From JAJDXO01 sp965207535 (GTDB lineage: Bacteria; Pseudomonadota; Alphaproteobacteria; Rhodospirillales; UBA2165), in contig CBDBMR010000017.1 of the NCBI GenBank assembly GCA_965207535.1, positions 124,001 to 188,000 on the forward strand: 64,000 nucleotides of DNA, given 5' to 3'. Of the stretch, positions 43,521 through 50,785 are shown one piece after another; within the stretch, counting starts at the first letter, position 1, and the number at the start of each line of letters is the position of its first letter. The notes under the pieces are model-generated. The model was not told the DNA's origin, searched no databases, and worked only from the letters and a program-made list of their open reading frames with translations. The position numbers and the translations under genes were made by a program.

Positions 43521-45002
43521 CTAACTTCGGGCGATCAAGTTTTCGACTTCTTCAATGTCCGCGGCGCCACCAAGAATATACCGATCCGGACGCATCATAA
43601 CCGCGACCAGACCGCTGGAATTGAACCATTCCTTCAGCTCGGGCGAACTTTCTCCGATGACGACGATGCCCTCTTCGGTCGCTCGTCTGACGACCTCGGC
43701 GGGCACCAAATCCCGATAGGGGTGCTTGAGTATCAACGCCCAACGGCTGCCAATCCGGTCATCAAGCCGTTCGCCCGACGTAAGTCTTGGCTGGGGAAAC
43801 AGATGACCGGCCAACGCCGATGTTCCCGCCTTTAATCCTGGCCCCAGGGCCGGTCGGAGCTGGGAGATTTTTTGCCGGCCCTCACCCACCTCGGCGACAT
43901 TTCCCGACGCCAACGCGTCTGCTGTCGTGTTGATAACCTGCCCCATCTGAACCGTGAGTTCGATGAAGGCACGGACATGGGGATCTCGCTCGGATTGGTA
44001 GGTTTCCAATAGGTCCATTTCCGAACCGCCGGTGATCACCTGATCCAGTTTCCAACCCAGGTTGAACACGTCGCGAATACCGGCACACATTCCCTGCCCC
44101 ATGAACGGCGGTGTTAGGTGAGCGGCGTCGCCAGCGATCATCACCCGCCCCTGACGCCAAGACATTACGACAGCAGAACGAAAGGTATAGACCACGGCCC
44201 TCTCGAGTTCGGCTTCATCGGGCGTGATCCATTTAGATAGTAGACGCCAAACGTTATCGGGTTCGGTGATCGTTGACAGGTCGTCACCGGGCCGGAGCCT
44301 GAACTCCCACCGCCGCCGGCCGGCGCCGACAAACACGTATGTCGCCGAGCGGGCGGGATCGCAATAGTGAATGCTCTGAGGGGTTAGGTCTTCACGCTCA
44401 TGCTTGAGCACTAGGTCCACCACGACCCAGGGCTCATTGAACCCGAGATCGTCGAACTCGGTCCCCAACACTTCCCGGGTCAACGAATTGGCGCCGTCGC
44501 AGCCAACAACAAATGCCGCGCGCACCGCCCCAATTTCCGACCCACCGTTCCGCGCCACCGTGAGTGTCACGCCATCCGAGTCCTGTTCGATACTCCTGAC
44601 CTCGTTGCCGAGCCTCATCGCGACGTGAGGGTAACGCGCAATGCCGTCCCGCAAGACCTGCTCCAACGCCGGTTGATGAAAGCGATAATTGACGTACCAC
44701 CCATTGGGGCTGAGCACCTTGGGCCGGGGCCAGGTAACCAGTACGTTGCCCTCGGCATCGACGAAATCGACACCCTCTCCGACGGCCGTGATGCCGACAA
44801 TTTGCTTGGACAGCCCGAGCGCTTGGAAGATCCGCATGATCTCGTCATCGAAGGCAACGGCACGCGGCAGATGATAGGCCACGGGCTGGCGTTCCAATAC
44901 GAGGGTGCGGATACCGTAGGCGCCGAGGATATTGGCCAGTGCGCCGCCCACCGGACCAAGCCCAATGACGGCGACATCGAAACTATCGTCGGTCGAGGTC
45001 AA
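43521..45002 (-). CDS. MhpA-like FAD-dependent aromatic hydroxylase
   Basis: A 493-residue flavoprotein hydroxylase similar to 3-(3-hydroxyphenyl)propionate hydroxylase. The FAD motifs are VAVIGLGPVGGALANILGAY at residues 10-29, VVGCDGANSLTR near 165 and VMIAGDAAHLTPPFMGQGMC near 290. It should hydroxylate a phenolic ring to give a catechol for the neighbouring dioxygenase. The start is a TTG; no ATG exists before the FAD motif. It follows the dioxygenase gene by 12 bases in the same reading frame, separated by one TGA. A/T-richer codon use suggests transfer. Confidence 0.87.
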   Translation of the reverse strand: MTSTDDSFDVAVIGLGPVGGALANILGAYGIRTLVLERQPVAYHLPRAVAFDDEIMRIFQALGLSKQIVGITAVGEGVDFVDAEGNVLVTWPRPKVLSPNGWYVNYRFHQPALEQVLRDGIARYPHVAMRLGNEVRSIEQDSDGVTLTVARNGGSEIGAVRAAFVVGCDGANSLTREVLGTEFDDLGFNEPWVVVDLVLKHEREDLTPQSIHYCDPARSATYVFVGAGRRRWEFRLRPGDDLSTITEPDNVWRLLSKWITPDEAELERAVVYTFRSAVVMSWRQGRVMIAGDAAHLTPPFMGQGMCAGIRDVFNLGWKLDQVITGGSEMDLLETYQSERDPHVRAFIELTVQMGQVINTTADALASGNVAEVGEGRQKISQLRPALGPGLKAGTSALAGHLFPQPRLTSGERLDDRIGSRWALILKHPYRDLVPAEVVRRATEEGIVVIGESSPELKEWFNSSGLVAVMMRPDRYILGGAADIEEVENLIARS

Positions 45003-45014
45003 GCTATTGGCCGA

Positions 45015-45923
45015 TCAACCCGAAAGAATACCGTCGCCGAGCATCCAACGGGCGTAGGGCGGCGACTCATCCCAGTAACGCGGCTCCCAATCGTCGTCCA
45101 TGCGATCCATGTCGGCGAAGTATTCGATATCGCCGCCGCAGGGGTTCTTGAAATACCAAAACCAGTTGGAGCCGAGCGAATGACGGCCCGGGCCGGAGAC
45201 GCTCACGGCGCCGTTCTTCAGCATGTGGGTACCGCCCATCATGATGTCGTCGAACGAGTTCACTTCGAAGGCCAGGTGATTGAAATACTTTTGGGTCCCG
45301 ACGCGGTGAAAAAGAAAAAGACTATGGTGGAAGGTCGAGCCTTCGCAGCGCATGAAGGTGCCGCCGTCCTTTGACCGGTCGGTTAGCCTAAAGCTAAGTC
45401 GATTGAGGTAGAACTCGGCCGCTTCCCAGTTTCCCTCCTCCTCAATGGAATACACCACGTGACCAATTCGGAGGGGCGTTATTCGGTCTTCCGGCCAACT
45501 GCGTTTATTGATTCGTTCGACTTTCTCATGAAAGTTCAGCGTCTGATCCGGGGCATCGGCCGGCGTAATGTCCGCTGCCTTAAACCCGATCGCAAAACCC
45601 TTATCGTCGTAAGTGTGAAGGCAGCCGTCCCGGTCCTCCCGCACCTCCCGGTCGCTGGAGAGTTCGTCGCCGATGGCCGTCAGGCCAGCCTTTTCGTCCA
45701 CCCCCCAAACGATTTCCCGGACGGTGGAACCGTCTTCCCCGGTCGCCGGCAAAGACGGGTCGTCGGCATTTCGCAACGAGATTAGTTGGTTCTCAAGCGT
45801 TCGAAAGTCAGCCCCGGCGCCGTTCACTTGGACCTTTTCCAGACCCCAGTTTTCCATGAAAGCGACACACGTTTCCAGATCGGTCACGCCATAGGTAACT
45901 GCTTCAATTCGTTGGATGGTCAT
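45015..45923 (-). CDS. VOC family extradiol (catechol 2,3-) dioxygenase
   Basis: A 302-residue type I extradiol dioxygenase-like protein with two VOC modules. The metal ligands of the C-terminal module appear as IGHVVYS (first His), NHLAFEVNSFDDI (second His) and CGGDIEYFAD (Glu). Such enzymes cleave catechols next to the hydroxyls. With the downstream hydroxylase it forms a two-step hydroxylation and ring-opening unit. The ATG at 45,923 starts the conserved TIQRIEAVTYGVTDLE. It is divergent from the GST gene with 88 bases between. Confidence 0.86.
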   Translation of the reverse strand: MTIQRIEAVTYGVTDLETCVAFMENWGLEKVQVNGAGADFRTLENQLISLRNADDPSLPATGEDGSTVREIVWGVDEKAGLTAIGDELSSDREVREDRDGCLHTYDDKGFAIGFKAADITPADAPDQTLNFHEKVERINKRSWPEDRITPLRIGHVVYSIEEEGNWEAAEFYLNRLSFRLTDRSKDGGTFMRCEGSTFHHSLFLFHRVGTQKYFNHLAFEVNSFDDIMMGGTHMLKNGAVSVSGPGRHSLGSNWFWYFKNPCGGDIEYFADMDRMDDDWEPRYWDESPPYARWMLGDGILSG

Positions 45924-46011
45924 GGTGGTCTCAACTCCGGAATCTCTCTCTGTGTCCCACTTGAGCGACATCGACTATATCTGTCATTGTCCCGGGGAAA
46001 TAGGAAATCAC

Positions 46012-46830
46012 ATGCTTGAACTCTACTATTTTGAAAATTCGATTTGCTCTGAACGGCCGAAGATGACGCTTGCCGAAAAAGGCATCACCGACTGGGTTCC
46101 ACACCACATCCACTTGTTCAAGGGAGAGCAGTTTGATCCCAGGTATCTGAAGCTCAATCCCAAGGCCCAGGTGCCCACGCTGGTACATGACGGTGAGGTG
46201 ATCCGGGAGTCGTCGCTCATATGCGACTACCTCGACGATCTCTATCCGGATCCCCCGCTTAAACCCGCCAAACCGGCGGCCATTGCCCGGATGCGGGAAT
46301 GGATCAAGGAGGCCGACGAAGCTGGGTTCGAAGGCGTTGCCTCCCTTTCGTTCGTCGCCGTTTTCAGGGCAAAATTGTTGGCCATGTCCGACGATGACCG
46401 TCAGGCCTATTGGGATGGTCAAACCGTTCTTGAACGCACTCAGCGCCAGCAATCCTGCGTGCGTGAAGGTATGGAGTCTCCCTACGCCATGCGCGCCATA
46501 GCGACGTGGGAACGGACGTTCGCCAAGATTGACAGGACCGTCGCCGAAAAAGGGCCGTGGCTGATGGGGGAACAGTTCACGCTTGCCGATCTCGGCCTCG
46601 CGACCTTCATTGCCCGTCTCGACGGCATGACGCTGGTTGAGCCCTGGCTCGCGAAGCGGCCTCATGCGCAGGCCTGGTGGCAGGCCGTCAAAGCGCGGCC
46701 GAGCTACAGGCAGGCCAATGTGGGACCGTCGGGCGAAGAGACCGAACCCATGAGGGTCGAAGGAGCAAAAATCGTCGGGGCGTTCAACCGCAGGCGCGCC
46801 GAGTACCTGTCGAAGTACGGCGCAGGGTGA
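46012..46830 (+). CDS. glutathione S-transferase family protein
   Basis: A 272-residue GST. The thioredoxin-fold N-terminal domain has YYFENSICSERPKMTLAEKG with a serine/cysteine at the glutathione site, and PKAQVPTLVHDGEVIRESSL for the gamma-glutamyl-binding cis-proline and SNAIL-like motif. The C-terminal helical domain includes GEQFTLADLGLATFIARLDG. Its position beside a catechol-type pathway suggests glutathione-dependent detoxification or isomerisation of a ring-cleavage product. AGGAAA about 6 bases upstream fixes the ATG at 46,012. Confidence 0.88.
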   Translation: MLELYYFENSICSERPKMTLAEKGITDWVPHHIHLFKGEQFDPRYLKLNPKAQVPTLVHDGEVIRESSLICDYLDDLYPDPPLKPAKPAAIARMREWIKEADEAGFEGVASLSFVAVFRAKLLAMSDDDRQAYWDGQTVLERTQRQQSCVREGMESPYAMRAIATWERTFAKIDRTVAEKGPWLMGEQFTLADLGLATFIARLDGMTLVEPWLAKRPHAQAWWQAVKARPSYRQANVGPSGEETEPMRVEGAKIVGAFNRRRAEYLSKYGAG

Positions 46831-46847
46831 TATGAAGCATCGCTGCG

Positions 46848-46873
46848 TGTCCGCCTCTGGCTAGAAGCGGACA
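46848..46873. terminator. possible bidirectional terminator hairpin
   Basis: TGTCCGC and GCGGACA form a 7-pair stem around a 12-base loop between the convergent GST and PepSY genes. Only TTT follows, so it is weak. Confidence 0.35.
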
Positions 46874-46907
46874 TTTAGCCGAGCTTAGTTGAACGTCCAA
46901 TTTCCGC

Positions 46908-47213
46908 CTATTTGCGGAAAAGAATTTGCCCGCGCCGCGCGACCAGGAGTTTCTCGAGGGTCACGGGGTGAAAATAGGCCTCGACCCGGTCCCCTTCCGG
47001 CGTGGTGCCGTAAAGCTCGTAGCAGCGGCCGTCGACCTTGACCCGGCGGACCTGCCAGCCCTCGGATTTCACCTTCTCGATCAGCTGATCCCGGGTCTTC
47101 CATGTGGATTGGTCGCCCGACTCGCAGGTCATGCGGCCGGTGGCGTCGGCGTGCCCCGCGGACAAGCTCAAGACCGCCGCGGCGAAGGTTCCGATTACGA
47201 TTTTCTTGATCAT
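46908..47213 (-). CDS. exported PepSY-domain protein
   Basis: A 101-residue secreted protein. A signal peptide (KIVIGTFAAAVLSLSAGHADA) is followed by one PepSY-like domain: RDQLIEKVKSEGWQVRRVKV, then CYELYGTTPEGDRVEAYFHP. Two cysteines may form a disulfide. Small PepSY proteins inhibit proteases or accompany membrane redox systems. It follows a ferric-reductase-like membrane protein by 46 bases on the same strand, a pairing that suggests a heme or metal-linked role. Confidence 0.82.
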   Translation of the reverse strand: MIKKIVIGTFAAAVLSLSAGHADATGRMTCESGDQSTWKTRDQLIEKVKSEGWQVRRVKVDGRCYELYGTTPEGDRVEAYFHPVTLEKLLVARRGQILFRK

Positions 47214-47259
47214 GGCGTCCTCTTTGGGTGTTGAAGCGCGATGGGGCGTGATGGAGCGT

Positions 47260-47853
47260 TCAGGCGGCCGCTGGGCGCGGCTTCATGATTCGGTACAGGC
47301 GGTAGGCCTCCAGAAGGGCCAGGGGCGCGAAATGCACCAGTGCGGGGCCCAGATGGTTGTGGACGAAAATCCAGTGAAGCAGGGTCAGGATGGCGGCCGG
47401 ATAAATCCAGCGGTGCAGCCACTGCCACCCCCGGCGCAGGAACCGGACGGCGCGGTCGTGGCTGGTCACCGCGAGGGGGATGAAAATGAAAAACGCGAAC
47501 CAGCCGGTCCAGGTGCCGATCGCCCAGAACTCGCGGGCCATGGCGTCCAGAGTCTCCATGTCGACGGCGTACAGGATCGTGTGCAGGAGCGCGTAGCCGA
47601 ACGCCGCGACACCCAGATACCGGCGGCGGTGGGCGAGCCAGGCGAGCCAGCGGGTGCGCGGAAACAGCATCCGGAGCGGGGTCAGCATCATGGCGATAAT
47701 CATGAAGCGGGCCGCGAACTCGCCCGTGGGGTGGAGCAGTTCCTCGGCGCCGACGCCGCGGGCGAGCGCCGCGGTCATGGGGATGCCGGGCAGCGCCAGC
47801 AGCACCCAGAAGGCGCAGGGGTGGTCCCGGATGGTCCTGAGAGTTGCGAACAT
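47260..47853 (-). CDS. ferric reductase-like / MsrQ-like heme membrane protein
   Basis: A 197-residue integral membrane protein of the ferric-reductase-like transmembrane family with five or six helices. Heme-ligand histidines are likely in GYALLHTILYAVD and YPAAILTLLHWIFVHNH. Relatives include MsrQ, which supplies electrons to the periplasmic methionine sulfoxide reductase MsrP, but no msrP is seen here. It is upstream of the PepSY gene and just downstream of the folE-DUF1826 operon on the same strand, with about 80 bases between. Confidence 0.82.
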   Translation of the reverse strand: MFATLRTIRDHPCAFWVLLALPGIPMTAALARGVGAEELLHPTGEFAARFMIIAMMLTPLRMLFPRTRWLAWLAHRRRYLGVAAFGYALLHTILYAVDMETLDAMAREFWAIGTWTGWFAFFIFIPLAVTSHDRAVRFLRRGWQWLHRWIYPAAILTLLHWIFVHNHLGPALVHFAPLALLEAYRLYRIMKPRPAAA

Positions 47854-47934
47854 GCCCCTTCAACGGGAAGGGCTATTCGTTCCGTCGCTCGATGAAATTC
47901 TGTACGCGAGGCGGACGCGGGGCAGTCGCCGGCC

Positions 47935-48663
47935 TCAGGCTTTGACCCAGGGCTCCGGCGATACCACCGTCTTTTTGTTGAGACAGAGGAGCAATCGCGT
48001 AATGCCCGTCCCGGCGATGGGCGGCGAGCGGTGGACGATCCCACGCTCGGCGCCCGCCCACTTGCCGTTGAAGATGGCGACGTCGTGGTCGCCGAGACGT
48101 TCCAGCGGGCCGTCGTACTCCGTCTGGTCGCTGATCGCCCGATCGGCGTCGGCTGGTTGAACCCACTCCGTCGTCGGGCCTCGATAGGTCGTCACGAGGC
48201 GCGTCTCCACGGTGTCGCGATGAAACCGCCAGCAGGCATCGTGGTCGATGCTTTCCAGGCGCACGTCGACGCGGTCGATGCCGGTTATGCCGGCAAAGGC
48301 GGAGACCAGGCCAACCATGTCGTCGATCAGCAGGCCGCGCATGCCACCCGCAGGCAGGCCACACTCGTCCAGCAGCGGTTCAAGAGCGGGCCGGAGGTTG
48401 CCGGGTTCGACGAAGATACGAAAATGCGGAAGGTTCGCCGCATCCGTCTGTTCGAGCCAGTCATGCAAACCCTCGGGCAGTTCACGACGCCAGATCACCA
48501 GTTCCGTCCCGGAATCATTGATGCCGGCGAGACCGTCCCTCGAGCGGCACATCACCACCCCATCCGCGGGCGGGGCGGTCTGGTCCGGAATCCCTGTTCC
48601 GCGGGTGTCCGCGGTCTCCGCGCCGTTCACCGGACCGACAACGGCGCCATATTCATCCCTCAT
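47935..48663 (-). CDS. DUF1826 domain-containing protein
   Basis: A 242-residue protein of the DUF1826 family, function unknown. The conserved stretches are DDMVGLVSAFAGITGIDRVD, LESIDHDACWRFHRDTVETR, TTYRGPTTEWV and HRSPPIAGTGITRLLLCLN. The last includes the HRSPP motif. As I recall the family is found repeatedly beside zinc-related genes such as COG0523 GTPases and folE. Its start overlaps the folE stop by 11 bases, so the two are translated together. The many His, Asp and Cys residues would suit metal binding, which is inference. Confidence 0.85.
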   Translation of the reverse strand: MRDEYGAVVGPVNGAETADTRGTGIPDQTAPPADGVVMCRSRDGLAGINDSGTELVIWRRELPEGLHDWLEQTDAANLPHFRIFVEPGNLRPALEPLLDECGLPAGGMRGLLIDDMVGLVSAFAGITGIDRVDVRLESIDHDACWRFHRDTVETRLVTTYRGPTTEWVQPADADRAISDQTEYDGPLERLGDHDVAIFNGKWAGAERGIVHRSPPIAGTGITRLLLCLNKKTVVSPEPWVKA

Positions 48664-49306
48664 TCAGACTTCCTCTTTCGCCGCCGATCATCGACAGAAA
48701 CTCCCGCCGGGTGGAGGGATCATCGCGAAACGATCCCAGCATGCGGCTGGTCACCATACTCACGCCCGGCTTCCGAACCCCGCGCGTGGTCATGCATTGA
48801 TGCGCCGCCTGGATGACGACGCCAACCCCCCGGGGCTCGAGAACCTCCTGGATGGTATCGGCAATCTGCACCGTCAGGGCCTCCTGAATTTGCATGCGTT
48901 TGGCAAACACCTCCACCAGGCGGGCAAGCTTGGAAATGCCGACGACACGCCCCGCCGGCAGATAACCCACATGCGCCGAGCCGAGAATGGGAACGATATG
49001 ATGCTCACAGTGGGACTCAAGGCGGATGTCCCTGAGAACGATCATCTCGTCGTAGGCCTCGGTTTCCTCAAAGGTTGTGCCCAGAACGGCAACCGGGTCC
49101 TCCTGATAGCCGGCAAAGAACTCCTTATAGGCGCGCGCAACGCGACCCGGCGTACCAACCAACCCTTCCCGGTCCGGGTCATCACCGGCCCACTCAATGA
49201 GTGTCCGGACGGCGGCTTCCGCCTCCGATTGGCTGGGGCGCCGGCGCCTGCTCAAACTCGTAACCATCGCCCCGGCGGACCGGCTTTCGCCGACCAACTC
49301 ATCCAT
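48653..49306 (-). CDS. folE: GTP cyclohydrolase I (FolE, zinc-dependent type)
   Basis: A 217-residue GTP cyclohydrolase I, first enzyme of folate/tetrahydropterin synthesis. The zinc ligands are all present: C and H in ESHCEHHIVP and C in HQCMTTRGVR. GRVVGISKLARLVEVFAKR and QADTI-like QIADTIQEVL are typical. It is therefore the zinc-requiring FolE, not FolE2. The ATG at 49,306 has AGAAAGGG seven bases upstream; a longer frame to 49,462 runs across the operator and was rejected. A Zur-like palindrome lies about 65 bases upstream. Confidence 0.94.
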   Translation of the reverse strand: MDELVGESRSAGAMVTSLSRRRRPSQSEAEAAVRTLIEWAGDDPDREGLVGTPGRVARAYKEFFAGYQEDPVAVLGTTFEETEAYDEMIVLRDIRLESHCEHHIVPILGSAHVGYLPAGRVVGISKLARLVEVFAKRMQIQEALTVQIADTIQEVLEPRGVGVVIQAAHQCMTTRGVRKPGVSMVTSRMLGSFRDDPSTRREFLSMIGGERGSLNEG

Positions 49307-49645
49307 GTAGAACCCTTTCTCATGATCCAGGCCGGTTTCAATGGCTCGCGCCCGCCGACCATAAATTAGATATGTTATAACATTACATTTATTCACCCGA
49401 GGGTACAGCCCTTTCCCCTGGGGAGCCGCGCATCCCATTTCCGGTTTTGCTCGCAGCCCCAACGATCCGGCGGATTACTCCTGGCGCCGCCACGCGCCCC
49501 TGCACCTGCAACCTCTCGAAAAGGTGAGCAAGAATGGTCCGAAAGTTGATGCCGGACGGAGGAATGGCGGGACTAGAATTCAGCGACCGATGTTGGTTGT
49601 TTGAGCGTTATTCGTTTGTTCATTCCACATGGGAGGGAATAATTC
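49307..49645. other. 339-bp intergenic region between folE and a dienelactone hydrolase gene
   Basis: It contains the Zur-like palindrome at 49,372 and, at its right end, the ribosome-binding site GGGAGGG of the next gene. I see no further gene, RNA or repeat in it. Confidence 0.6.
49372..49383. promoter_or_regulatory. Zur-like operator upstream of folE
   Basis: ATGTTATAACAT is a perfect 12-bp palindrome in an AT-rich island of otherwise GC-rich DNA. It matches the core of Fur-family zinc-uptake-regulator boxes, which are built on TGTTATA and TATAACA half-sites. It is placed where a repressor would block folE-DUF1826 transcription. Confidence 0.6.
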
Positions 49646-50557
49646 ATGGACACCCATCTTCCTGAGAAGACCGAATACACTTACGAGAATATCGATCCTC
49701 GGATCTTCGAACTTTACGACCGGTACTGCCATTCCGGCATGACCCGGCGCGAGTTCCTGGACCGCGCGGCGGCGATTGCGGTGATCGGCGGCTCCGGCCT
49801 CGCCATGGCCCGGGCGCTGCTGCCCGATTACGCCAAGGCGAACATGATCATGTTCACCGACAAGCGGATCAAAGCCAAATATGTGAACTACGATTCCCCC
49901 GGCGGTAGCTCGGGCAAGATGCGCGGCTACCTCGTGCAGCCGGCGGGCAACGGCCCCTTCCCGGCGGTCGTGGTGATCCACGAGAACCGCGGCCTCAACC
50001 CGCATATCGAAGACGTCGCGCGCCGCGCGGCCGTCGCCGGCTTCGTCGCCCTGGCGCCGGACGGGCTCGCCCCCATCGGCGGCTATCCCGGCAACGACGA
50101 TGACGGCAAGGTCATGCAGCGCTCCCTCGACCGGGGCAAGCTGATGACCGATATGCTGAACAGCGCCAAGTTCCTCAAAACCCATTCCCTGTCGACCGGC
50201 AAGCTGGGCGCGACGGGCTTCTGCTACGGCGGCGGTGTGGTCAACAATATGGCTGTGCGGCTCGGCAAGGATCTGCAGGCCGGCGTGCCGTTCTACGGCC
50301 GGGCCGCCAACACGGCGGACGTGCCGAAAATCCAGGCGCCGCTGATGATCCAGTACGCCGAGAACGATCCCCGGATCAACGCCATGAAGGCGGATTTCGA
50401 GGCGGCGCTGAAGGCCAACAACAAGACATTCGTGAGCCACGTCTATCCGGGCACCCGGCACGGCTTCCACAACAACTCGACGCCCCGCTACGTCGAGGCG
50501 CAAGCCAAGATCGCCTGGAACCGGACCATCGCCTGGTTCAAGCAGCACCTGGCCTAA
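49646..50557 (+). CDS. dienelactone hydrolase family protein with a TAT-like N-terminus
   Basis: A 303-residue dienelactone hydrolase homologue. The N-terminal 65 residues hold MTRREFLDRAAAIAVIGGSG, a twin-arginine export motif preceding a hydrophobic stretch. The hydrolase core has VVVIHENRGLNPHIEDVARR, the nucleophile cysteine in TGFCYGGG, an aspartate in AENDPRIN and the histidine in GTRHGFHN. It therefore has the Cys-Asp-His triad of the family but seems to be exported. The ATG at 49,646 follows GGGAGGGAA. It stands alone, ended by a hairpin. Confidence 0.87.
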   Translation: MDTHLPEKTEYTYENIDPRIFELYDRYCHSGMTRREFLDRAAAIAVIGGSGLAMARALLPDYAKANMIMFTDKRIKAKYVNYDSPGGSSGKMRGYLVQPAGNGPFPAVVVIHENRGLNPHIEDVARRAAVAGFVALAPDGLAPIGGYPGNDDDGKVMQRSLDRGKLMTDMLNSAKFLKTHSLSTGKLGATGFCYGGGVVNNMAVRLGKDLQAGVPFYGRAANTADVPKIQAPLMIQYAENDPRINAMKADFEAALKANNKTFVSHVYPGTRHGFHNNSTPRYVEAQAKIAWNRTIAWFKQHLA

Positions 50558-50579
50558 AGACCCGGAATTGCCAAACGGC

Positions 50580-50608
50580 AACGGCGGCTTCCACCGGAAG
50601 CCGCCGTT
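50580..50608 (+). terminator. hairpin after the dienelactone hydrolase gene
   Basis: AACGGCGGCTTCC and GGAAGCCGCCGTT form a perfect 13-pair stem with a 3-base loop, 23 bases after the stop. A T run is lacking, so it may stabilise the transcript or need Rho. Confidence 0.6.
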
Positions 50609-50662
50609 CTCGTATCGGCGCCCTTGTTCCGCCGGCCGGGAGCGCACCCAACCCCGCCCGTC

Positions 50663-50755
50663 GCGCGTCCACGCGCGCAAAGCGCACGATGCGCGTCCAC
50701 GCGCGCAAAGCGCACGATGCGCGTCCACGCGCGCAAAGCGCACGATGCGCGTCCA
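50663..50755 (+). repeat. 28-bp minisatellite, three full copies plus 9 bases
   Basis: Identical 28-bp units start at 50,663, 50,691 and 50,719 (each beginning GCGCGTCCAC and ending GCGCACGAT), followed by GCGCGTCCA. The units are directly adjacent without spacers, so this is not CRISPR. The array ends 30 bases before the insertion sequence. Confidence 0.95.
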
Positions 50756-50785
50756 GGCGGTGCCTCTGATGAGAAATGCGGGCTA

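Noticed and set aside
47260..47853. Assignment as msrQ of an MsrPQ system
   Set aside because: The fold fits, but no msrP is present in the window, so only the family name is given.
50663..50755. Possible CRISPR array
   Set aside because: The 28-bp repeats are directly adjacent with no spacers, and no cas genes are in the window.
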